Shown here piece after piece: positions 1 through 5,496 of a stretch of DNA of 5,496 nucleotides; position 1 is the first letter of the stretch, and the number at the start of each line of letters is the position of its first letter. The DNA comes from Pseudomonadota bacterium. GTDB lineage: Bacteria; Desulfobacterota; Desulfobacteria; Desulfobacterales; RPRI01. The notes below the pieces were generated by a model. That model was not told the DNA's origin. It worked only from the letters and a program-made list of their open reading frames with translations, and made no database searches. The stretch covers positions 1 through 5,496 of the forward strand of contig JAHJRK010000161.1 in assembly GCA_018830925.1 (NCBI GenBank). The letters are read 5' to 3'. The position numbers and the translations under genes are program-made.

Positions 1-1329
1 AAAACGGCAGACAGCTTCTTTCAAGACTCTACCGTTAAAAAAGGACTGACATATTTTTACCAAATTGGGATTATAGCCGGAACAGATCCGGAGGTAAAAA
101 GCCCCTACACTGCACTGTTTATATCTGCCGGGGAGAAAAGACCTCATCCTCCCCTCGTCATGAGCGGAAAAGGTTATGTCAAAAGAGCCGAAATCAAGTT
201 CGTCCCATCCTTAAAGAATGAACAGGATAAATTCAACATAACACAATATAAAATCTACCGGCAGAAAGGCCCTGGTGACTGGCAGCATATAGGCGTAACC
301 GATTCCAAAAACACGTCTCAGTTTGATATAGATTTTACGGTTTTTGATGAAAGCGATTTAAAAGACGGCACAACCTATACATATGCGCTTTCAGGTCTTG
401 ACGATAAAAACGCGGAAAGCCCTTTGTCGGATCCTGTACAGGTTGAAACCATTAGAAATCCGGTGCTCTCTCTTGATAAAGATAATCTCTTAAGAAAGGT
501 GATTCTCTCCTGGAAACCGGTTGATAATGTTGCCGGTTATTATCTGTACAGAAAAACCGAAAACACCGGATGGAAAAAAGTTGCGGGTATTTCAGGCGCA
601 TCAAAAATAAATATTACAGACGAAAAAGAGCTGTCTGACGGCCAGCAATACCTTTACTACCTCACCGCCTATGACGATAATAAAGAAACAAGCCCGTCAA
701 ATGAAGTGAAAGCAAAGACAAAAGATCTTCCTGTTTTTCCGGCTGATTTGCAGGCCCAGGGCGGCCTTGTCAAATCAGTCAGAATATCATGGACTCCATT
801 GGAAGATCCGGATGTCGGCGGCTACAATATTTACAGAGGTCCCGACAACAGCAACATGAAAAAATTCGCTACTGTCAGGGAATACAAATCAAGCGCGTAT
901 CTTGATAAAGGGGAAGCTTTCACCCCTCTTGATGACGGAAGAAATTATTTTTACGCTATAACAAGCTTCAACCTTTTCGATGCGGAAGGGAAACTGAGCA
1001 CCTATGTACAGGCCTCAACAAAACCGAGACCTGCGGCCGTCAAAGGGCTGTCTGCTTCGGCAGGAACGGATCATATTCTCACAAGCTGGGAGAAAAATCC
1101 TGAAACCGATATTAAATCAAATTACGTTTACAGAAACGAAAACGGCGGGTCATGGTCTAAATTACAGGAGCTTAATCTCGGCCAGACAAGCTATAAGGAC
1201 TTCGCGTTAAAACCTGAAATAAGTTACGGGTACAGGATCATCACGGAAGATAAGGATGGCCTGAAGAGTGAACCGGCAGAGAGCAATGCTGTGACAAGCC
1301 CGATTGTAAAGCCACAAAAAGCAAAGTAA
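1..1329 (+). CDS. Fibronectin type III repeat protein, 5'-truncated by the window edge
   Basis: The frame is open from base 1 to the TAA at 1327-1329 (442 visible residues). The ATG at 160 lies inside a domain array, so it is probably not the start; the true start is upstream of the window. By eye there is the tail of one FN3 domain (residues 1-43, with a tyrosine-corner stretch LTYFYQIGI) and four more at about 49-151, 152-241, 242-341 and 342-434. Each carries the C-strand pattern (YKIYR, YYLYR, YNIYR, NYVYR), and each has a late aromatic strand such as TTYTYALSGLD or QQYLYYLTAYD. Three have the B-strand tryptophan (ILSW, RISW, LTSW). A short basic tail (VKPQKAK) follows. No catalytic domain, membrane anchor or sorting signal is visible in this part. 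FN3 arrays usually act as spacers or adhesive modules in exported proteins; export is inferred because the N-terminus is missing. The FN3 call is firm, the specific function unknown. Confidence 0.9.
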   Translation, partial: KTADSFFQDSTVKKGLTYFYQIGIIAGTDPEVKSPYTALFISAGEKRPHPPLVMSGKGYVKRAEIKFVPSLKNEQDKFNITQYKIYRQKGPGDWQHIGVTDSKNTSQFDIDFTVFDESDLKDGTTYTYALSGLDDKNAESPLSDPVQVETIRNPVLSLDKDNLLRKVILSWKPVDNVAGYYLYRKTENTGWKKVAGISGASKINITDEKELSDGQQYLYYLTAYDDNKETSPSNEVKAKTKDLPVFPADLQAQGGLVKSVRISWTPLEDPDVGGYNIYRGPDNSNMKKFATVREYKSSAYLDKGEAFTPLDDGRNYFYAITSFNLFDAEGKLSTYVQASTKPRPAAVKGLSASAGTDHILTSWEKNPETDIKSNYVYRNENGGSWSKLQELNLGQTSYKDFALKPEISYGYRIITEDKDGLKSEPAESNAVTSPIVKPQKAK

Positions 1330-1364
1330 ACTGGAATATCAAAACATTTGCCGTATTTTATCAC

Positions 1365-1406
1365 AAGAAGCAGCCGGCTGATTAAATATCCGGCTGCTTC
1401 TTTTTT
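1365..1406 (+). terminator. Strong intrinsic terminator after the FN3 gene
   Basis: A perfect 13-base-pair stem (1365-1377 pairing with 1390-1402) carries the GC-rich core GCAGCCGG / CCGGCTGC. The 12-base loop is at 1378-1389, and a run of six T (1401-1406) overlaps the end of the stem. This is the classic factor-independent terminator form. It lies 35 bases after the FN3 stop codon and only 24 bases before the GTG of the next gene. The run of A at 1413-1416 does not create a matching tract for the minus strand, so plus-strand use is favoured. Confidence 0.88.
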
Positions 1407-1414
1407 CCCGATAA

Positions 1415-1421
1415 AAGGAAG
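1415..1421 (+). promoter_or_regulatory. Ribosome binding site supporting the GTG start at 1431
   Basis: The purine-rich AAGGAAG lies nine bases upstream of GTG at 1431. It supports this GTG, since the cyclic-nucleotide-binding domain starts almost at once after it (pattern IEIFEGLS at residues 6-13) and would be cut by any later start. Confidence 0.7.
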
Positions 1422-1430
1422 AAAGATCAA

Positions 1431-4094
1431 GTGTCTCTGCACAACATCGAAATTTTTGAGGGGCTTTCAGCCCTCGACCAGGCACGGCTGCTTGGCCTAA
1501 TGGAAAAAAGTAATTTTCCAGCGGGGAGCATTCTCTTCAAACAGGGCGATGAAAGCGACGGAATGTATGTAATTCAGAGCGGAAAAGTTGAAATTTACAC
1601 TCAAACCGGAGGAAACATTACCAATGTTTTGGCTTTACTTCAGGACGGCGAGTGTTTCGGTGAGATGGCCCTGCTGACAGGAGAACCGCGGACAGCCTCT
1701 GCAAGGGCATTTACTGACCTTACTCTTTTTAAAATTGGGACCGAACTTTTTCAGCATAAGATACTTTCCGAAAAAAACACCATATCCTATACATTATCGA
1801 GGCTGCTTTGCCAAAGGCTGGCGCAGACAAATACGGCGCTGCAGGCCACAAAAAGCAGCCAGTTGCAGATAGTAAACGCATTGATAGAGCATTTTCCCGC
1901 GCTTTTCCGCAAAGCATTATTATCGGCGGCATTAATGCCGGTTCCTTCTCTTGATTTTCTTATTGAATATTACGGAATTCCTGATTTTGCTTCTAAAATA
2001 GCCAGTTACACTCTTTCCAATCCATATCTTGTAAGAATAAGCGATTCGAATGATGAGTTACTTATCGATCCGTCTGCATGCCGGATTTTTGCTCAAATGT
2101 ACATAGTCGAGACCGAATCGACAGAATCGGATCTTTTTATTGAAAAAGCCGCAGAATATTACATCTCAAAAAAGATGTTACCCGCAGCAGTTGAAATGTA
2201 TGCAACAAACAACTTTTGGCAAATGGCCTGCGATACTGCAACAGATATTGAGGCCGAAATGAGCGCCAATTCAGGCCTGCGTAAAAAAATCATACGGTGC
2301 TTTGAAAAGTGCCCGGAAGAGCTTCTTATAAAAAATTTTGATTTCTTTTTAATACTTCTTGATATTCTTCTTGAGGAGGATGCTCCTTCAGGGCTCAATA
2401 AAGTCGAGTCGACACTCGGTAATTCAAAGGATTTTTTCACCTGGCATCAAAAAACACAGCTTTATAAGCATGCCGCAAGATTCTGCAGAAAAATGGGATA
2501 TGTTCAAAAATCCATGGAATACCTCAATCTGACCTTCAGCCTCTCTCCGGTACAGAATGATCCCCTGGTTCAAATGGGACATACGGCCGTCATTGACGCG
2601 CTCCGGGAAGGCAACCAGGACCGCGCTTTCCAGCTTGCAAAACAAAATGTTGAGAGCACATGGAAAATATCTCTCGCCGAAAAAACGGGGCTCTGGTTCG
2701 GAAAAAGCAAGATTGTTCACCTGTTGTCGTTAATTCTTGCCTGTTTATGCTTGTTTTATTTCCATGCGGCAGAACCGTTTGAAGGTCTCGACGAAAAAAG
2801 CATGCTGTTTATCGGACTTTCAATATCCGCCGTGATACTGTGGTCAATTGAAGTGATACCGGCATACCTTGTCGCTTTGCTTATGGCCATGTGCTGGGTT
2901 CTTTTCGGCCTTGTCGATGCTGAAACGGCGCTTTCGGGATTTTCTAATCCAATCTGGCTGTTTACTGTCGGAGTTCTTGGCCTGAGCGCAGCCATATCAA
3001 AATCAGGCTTATTGTACAGACTCTCATTGCAGATCTTAAGATTTTTTCCTCCCAGCTACAGGGGGCAAATAGCCGGACTCTCGGTATGCGGTCTTATTCT
3101 TTCACCCCTCATACCATCAGCTATAGCCAAGGTCGCATTAACAAGCCCGCTTGCATTGGGTATTTCAGAATCAATGGGGTTTGCCGACCAGAGCAAAGGA
3201 TCGGCAGGACTTGGTTTTACAGCCCTGATTTTTTCCGGATTGTTTATTCCTTTTTTTCTTACTGCAAGCTATGTAAACTTTATGGTTCTGGGAATGCTTC
3301 CCGGCGAATACATCTCCTGGCTCGAATGGTTCTGGTGGTCAATGCCACTTATGATATTTTTTTCGGTTTGTATGTTCGGCGTTATCATTCTTCTTTTCAG
3401 CCCGGAAAACCTTCCTAAAAATCAGTCTAAACAGCTACTTAAAGATCAACTTACGACTCTCGGCAGTATGACGCGGCAGGAAATAATTACACTATCGGTA
3501 TTGACCGGAGTCATTACACTCCTCATTCTCCAACCCTTGCACAACATAGGGGGAGTCTGGATAGTGATAAGCGGCTTTGCAATGCTTGTCATATTCGGGC
3601 TGCTTGACAAAAATACTTTAAAAACAGGTATTGACTGGGCGTTTCTGCTTTATGTCGGGATAATCTTTGCCTTTGCCGATACGGCATCAAGGCTTGGTGT
3701 TACTCCATGGATTGCCGGAATCCTTACTGATCTGCTGAAACCTTTTACAGCCTCTCCATATACTTTTCTGCCTGCTTTGGCCGTTATGGTTTACCTTGCA
3801 TCATTTATCGTAACCGGCAGCCCTTTGGTTATTTTGCTGATCCTATCCCTTTTACCCATGGCAAACCAGGTGGGAATACATCCATGGCTGATTGCATTCG
3901 TAATACTGCTTTCCTACAATCCTTTTTTCTTTTCGTACCAGTCGGCCATATACCTTACAGCCTATTACTGCACTGATGAAAAAGCCTTCACGCACCGGCA
4001 GGGCCGTACAGTCGCAATTTATTATGCGTTAATTACAATAGTTGGAATTATAATTTCCATACCATTCTGGGAAACAATCGGCCTGATAAAGTAA
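1431..4094 (+). CDS. Cyclic-nucleotide-binding / MalT-like helical / SLC13 (DASS) permease fusion protein
   Basis: 887 residues with a GTG start. Residues 1-135 form a cNMP-binding domain: beta-roll pattern FKQGDESDGMYVIQSGKVEI (37-56) and a complete phosphate-binding cassette at 76-93 with Gly77, Glu78, Pro86, Arg87 and Ala89. Residues about 145-410 are soluble and mostly helical. They read like the winged-helix and superhelical region of MalT-type regulators (KAAEYYISKKMLPAAVEMYA at 239-258; CPEELL at 294-299), but no P-loop is present. Residues about 427-887 are strongly hydrophobic, with roughly 11-13 membrane segments including two likely re-entrant loops. They match the sodium/sulfate symporter fold: WSIEVIPAYLVALL (471-484), ALSGFSNPIWLF (500-511), ISKSGLLYRLSL (522-533). 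In this family SNT motifs bind sodium and carboxylate or sulfate substrate; here the equivalents are PSAIAK (562-567) and TGSP (795-798), so substrate and coupling cannot be assigned. The likely role is an inner-membrane anion permease or receptor gated by a cytoplasmic nucleotide-binding module. The strong upstream terminator suggests transcription separate from the FN3 gene. The domain calls at both ends are firm, the middle is a pattern-level call. Confidence 0.9.
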   Translation: MSLHNIEIFEGLSALDQARLLGLMEKSNFPAGSILFKQGDESDGMYVIQSGKVEIYTQTGGNITNVLALLQDGECFGEMALLTGEPRTASARAFTDLTLFKIGTELFQHKILSEKNTISYTLSRLLCQRLAQTNTALQATKSSQLQIVNALIEHFPALFRKALLSAALMPVPSLDFLIEYYGIPDFASKIASYTLSNPYLVRISDSNDELLIDPSACRIFAQMYIVETESTESDLFIEKAAEYYISKKMLPAAVEMYATNNFWQMACDTATDIEAEMSANSGLRKKIIRCFEKCPEELLIKNFDFFLILLDILLEEDAPSGLNKVESTLGNSKDFFTWHQKTQLYKHAARFCRKMGYVQKSMEYLNLTFSLSPVQNDPLVQMGHTAVIDALREGNQDRAFQLAKQNVESTWKISLAEKTGLWFGKSKIVHLLSLILACLCLFYFHAAEPFEGLDEKSMLFIGLSISAVILWSIEVIPAYLVALLMAMCWVLFGLVDAETALSGFSNPIWLFTVGVLGLSAAISKSGLLYRLSLQILRFFPPSYRGQIAGLSVCGLILSPLIPSAIAKVALTSPLALGISESMGFADQSKGSAGLGFTALIFSGLFIPFFLTASYVNFMVLGMLPGEYISWLEWFWWSMPLMIFFSVCMFGVIILLFSPENLPKNQSKQLLKDQLTTLGSMTRQEIITLSVLTGVITLLILQPLHNIGGVWIVISGFAMLVIFGLLDKNTLKTGIDWAFLLYVGIIFAFADTASRLGVTPWIAGILTDLLKPFTASPYTFLPALAVMVYLASFIVTGSPLVILLILSLLPMANQVGIHPWLIAFVILLSYNPFFFSYQSAIYLTAYYCTDEKAFTHRQGRTVAIYYALITIVGIIISIPFWETIGLIK

Positions 4095-4147
4095 ATAGCG
4101 GTAAAGAGCAGGAGTGTTTTTGGGTAATATTTCACAAAGTAACAGGC

Positions 4148-4174
4148 TTGACATTTTTTACAGGAGACTATATT
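4148..4174 (+). promoter_or_regulatory. Possible sigma-70 promoter for the small secreted-protein gene
   Basis: A perfect -35 hexamer TTGACA (4148-4153) is followed after 15 bases by TATATT (4169-4174, five of six matches to the -10 consensus). The spacer is two bases short of ideal; TATTGA at the ideal 17-base spacing (4171-4176) matches only three of six. Either way transcription would begin about 75-80 bases before the ATG at 4260. No terminator hairpin is visible between the permease stop codon and this point, so read-through from the permease gene is also possible. Confidence 0.45.
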
Positions 4175-4249
4175 GAAGATAATGAAATATTCTGATAATA
4201 TTTATTAGCGCCAATTGCCAGCTCTGCAATATTCAAGTTTAATTATACG

Positions 4250-4255
4250 GGTGAT
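4250..4255 (+). promoter_or_regulatory. Ribosome binding site choosing the ATG at 4260
   Basis: GGTGAT, complementary to the anti-Shine-Dalgarno end of 16S rRNA, ends four bases before ATG 4260. The longer reading frame from TTG at 4215 has no comparable site and would place 15 extra residues before a well-formed signal peptide, so ATG 4260 is preferred. Confidence 0.6.
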
Positions 4256-4259
4256 ATTT

Positions 4260-4646
4260 ATGAGAATAAAACATGTTTTTCCAATTATTATTATGTCAAT
4301 TCTTATTTTTGTTGGAAATGCTATTGGTGGAAGCGGAGTACGTACCGGGACTCTGACCTTTTCAGCTCCGGTTTATGAGATAGAAGATCTGGTGGCAGAC
4401 ATGCAGGGAGATGGCAATAATGTGCTTGTTACCGGAAAAATAAGGAATTTAAGCCATTATCCTGTAAAAGGATATGTAATAGTATATTTTAAGAACGAAA
4501 AGGATAAAGTAGTTCATTCTGTTGAAACCGATGTCAATGATAAAAGACCTTTTGCCCACGGTAAGACAGGCGCCTTTGAGACATCCGCAAATATAGGCAA
4601 TATCCCCGATATCCAGAATGTTATAATCGAATTTGTAAACAGGTAA
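4260..4646 (+). CDS. Small secreted FxLYD-like beta-sandwich protein
   Basis: 128 residues from ATG 4260. Residues 1-21 look like a Sec signal peptide: Arg2 and Lys4, then a hydrophobic core (VFPIIIMSILIFV), with likely cleavage after VGNA (Ala21). There is no lipobox cysteine, so a soluble periplasmic or secreted product is expected. The mature part, about residues 55-128, has the order typical of FxLYD-type domains: VTGKIRNLSHYPVKGYVIVY, a charged turn with KDKVVHSVE, a polar stretch PFAHGKTGAFET, and a final strand NVIIEFVNR. Such domains are found in small exported proteins of mostly unknown function. The gene is followed by a GC-rich hairpin and converges on the protease gene. Its signal-peptide region is visibly richer in T and A than the flanking genes, as hydrophobic codons would demand. 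The gene itself is likely real; the family assignment is by pattern and only moderately sure, and the function is unknown. Confidence 0.8.
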   Translation: MRIKHVFPIIIMSILIFVGNAIGGSGVRTGTLTFSAPVYEIEDLVADMQGDGNNVLVTGKIRNLSHYPVKGYVIVYFKNEKDKVVHSVETDVNDKRPFAHGKTGAFETSANIGNIPDIQNVIIEFVNR

Positions 4647-4661
4647 TTGTCCCGTAATACC

Positions 4662-4685
4662 GGCCGGGTTATGAAGAACCCGGCC
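4662..4685 (+). terminator. GC-rich hairpin after the small secreted-protein gene, possible terminator
   Basis: A perfect nine-base-pair stem, GGCCGGGTT (4662-4670) with AACCCGGCC (4677-4685), closes a six-base loop. It starts 15 bases after the stop codon. No T run follows it on either strand (ATCTCCCC on the plus side), so it is not a canonical intrinsic terminator. It may act as a weak or factor-assisted terminator or an mRNA 3' stabiliser. Confidence 0.45.
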
Positions 4686-4740
4686 ATCTCCCCAGACATA
4701 TAACTATTTTATTTTATAGAAGCTCCCAGCTGGAAATCCG

Positions 4741-4761
4741 CCCGCCATACTGATTGGCGGG
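4741..4761. repeat. Short GC-rich inverted repeat between convergent genes
   Basis: CCCGCC (4741-4746) and GGCGGG (4756-4761) form a six-base-pair stem around the nine-base loop ATACTGATT. It lies 33 bases beyond the stop codon of the minus-strand protease gene and could serve as its transcript end, but no T run follows in that direction. The surrounding GC-rich patch (about 4721-4790) contains the palindrome CCAGCTGG at 4726-4733 and has no reading frame of interest. Confidence 0.4.
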
Positions 4762-4794
4762 ACCTTCGTCGGGGAATGCGCTCGCTGTTTCGGT

Positions 4795-5496
4795 TCAATT
4801 AATGTGCAAATTTTTTGATCTGTCAGAATCTATTTTATATTTTTTCAATATTCTTTTCCCGCTTTCAACAACCTTCTTCCTGTCAAGTACCATTTTATAT
4901 CCCCGGATATCTTCGACAATGTGGTATTCACCGCTGTTTTTTTCAAATCCCCTGACAAGGTCTCCGATTCTTGCCACTTTTACGCCGTTAACCGACGATA
5001 TAACGGCATCAACAAAATCATGGTATCCGACATTTATTTCATCGGCAAGAACCTTTACAAGCACAACAATCTCTCTCTGTTCGCTGGTCGGTTCCCCGTT
5101 GATATAAAAATTGGAAAGTTCCTTGGGAGCATTTATATACCAGTCTTTCTCTGTCCCATATTCCATAAGATAGTTTAATGTCAGAGTTTCAAATACAAGA
5201 CCGCCGATAATATAATAAACCGGTGGCTCATCATACCGCTCATGCGAGACCAGTCGTTCATAATCGAGCGGTTTTGTCAGCCTGACAGCCGCCTCTTTTA
5301 TCTTTCCGCTTCTAAGTATTTCAATTTTTACTGAATCATTTACCTGTTTTTTTTGCATTAAATACCCGAAGTAAGTCCTCTCTCCCTGCCTGAATTCTAT
5401 TGTCCCGTCATTTTCTATGTTTTTCCCTTCAATTGAGAGCAATATATCCCCCGGATTTATGATTCCTTCCGCCGGTGAATCCGGATAGACCTTGTT
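4795..5496 (-). CDS. Deg9/Deg2-like HtrA serine protease, C-terminal PDZ part (5' end outside window)
   Basis: The minus-strand frame is open from the right edge (5496) to the TGA at 4795-4797, giving 233 visible residues. The apparent start at 5442 is a TTG inside a PDZ domain and is not the true start. Visible residues 1-76 form the rest of a PDZ domain: VYPDSPAEGIINPGDILLSI (3-22) is the typical peptide-groove and GD-hairpin region. Residues about 91-222 match the terminal PDZ_3-type domain of plant Deg9/Deg2 and their bacterial relatives: PPVYYIIGGLVFETLTLNYL (91-110), then VVLVKVLADEINVGYHDFVD (144-163), the SVNGVKV turn (168-174), and a closing VLD...ILKKYKI helix (203-222). In this family the terminal domain packs against the first PDZ and the protease core to hold the oligomer. 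The catalytic His-Asp-Ser trypsin-like domain must lie further right and cannot be checked, so an inactive relative is not excluded. The likely role is ATP-independent protein quality control in the cell envelope; location is inferred because the N-terminus is missing. Confidence 0.88.
   Translation of the reverse strand, partial: NKVYPDSPAEGIINPGDILLSIEGKNIENDGTIEFRQGERTYFGYLMQKKQVNDSVKIEILRSGKIKEAAVRLTKPLDYERLVSHERYDEPPVYYIIGGLVFETLTLNYLMEYGTEKDWYINAPKELSNFYINGEPTSEQREIVVLVKVLADEINVGYHDFVDAVISSVNGVKVARIGDLVRGFEKNSGEYHIVEDIRGYKMVLDRKKVVESGKRILKKYKIDSDRSKNLHIN

Noticed and set aside
160..1329. FN3 gene starting at ATG 160
   Set aside because: The frame is open to base 1 and the upstream residues complete an FN3 strand pattern, so the gene begins outside the window.
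2159..2995. Minus-strand frames opposite the middle of the fusion gene
   Set aside because: They are antisense to a well-supported coding region, have no recognisable motifs and no convincing ribosome binding sites.
3086..3418. 110-residue plus-strand reading frame inside the permease gene
   Set aside because: It lies wholly within the transmembrane coding region in another frame and its translation shows no domain pattern.
4215..4259. Upstream extension of the small secreted protein from TTG 4215
   Set aside because: It lacks a Shine-Dalgarno site and would bury a normal signal peptide behind 15 residues; ATG 4260 has GGTGAT at suitable spacing.
4754..5178. Plus-strand frames opposite the protease gene
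   Set aside because: The minus-strand frame has clear PDZ motifs; the plus-strand translations are serine/threonine-rich shadow sequence.
4795..5442. Protease fragment as a complete 215-residue gene starting at 5442
   Set aside because: The start would be a TTG in the middle of a PDZ domain, and 18 further in-frame codons up to the window edge encode the first part of the PDZ motif.
1..5496. CRISPR array, tRNA, rRNA or insertion sequence
   Set aside because: No regularly spaced direct repeats, no cloverleaf-like tRNA pattern, no rRNA-like stretch and no transposase motif were seen on reading both strands.

Overview
The window looks like bacterial chromosomal DNA of moderate, slightly AT-rich composition (judged by eye, not counted). 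Genes are spaced with Shine-Dalgarno sites and factor-independent terminator hairpins. The protein types are secreted fibronectin-III arrays, a cyclic-nucleotide-gated anion-permease fusion, and a Deg9/Deg2-type HtrA protease. Together they suggest a Gram-negative environmental bacterium, possibly from the Desulfobacterota (delta-proteobacterial) sphere. That placement is a weak inference, since there is no rRNA or other marker gene.

Layout: (1) Bases 1-1329, plus strand: the C-terminal part of a gene that begins outside the window, encoding tandem fibronectin type III domains. It ends at a strong intrinsic terminator (1365-1406). (2) Bases 1431-4094, plus strand: an 887-residue three-part protein. 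It has an N-terminal cyclic-nucleotide-binding domain, a soluble helical middle that resembles the winged-helix plus superhelical region of MalT-type regulators, and a C-terminal membrane permease of the SLC13/DASS type. (3) Bases 4260-4646, plus strand: a small secreted beta-rich protein resembling the FxLYD family, preceded by a 165-base gap with a plausible sigma-70 promoter. (4) Bases 4647-4794: a convergent intergenic stretch with two GC-rich inverted repeats. (5) Bases 4795-5496, minus strand: the C-terminal half of a Deg9/Deg2-like HtrA serine protease, with one PDZ domain and a PDZ_3-type terminal domain. Its catalytic part lies beyond the right edge.

The genes do not form an obvious single pathway. 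The strong terminator separates the FN3 gene from the permease gene, the small secreted protein appears to have its own promoter, and the protease converges from the other strand. Exported or envelope location is the only theme shared by most of the products.

The item most worth following up is the fusion at 1431-4094. A nucleotide-sensing domain and a regulator-like helical scaffold are joined in one chain to a permease whose two SNT sodium/substrate signatures are both degenerate. This suggests a ligand-gated transporter or a transporter-derived receptor rather than an ordinary SLC13 carrier.
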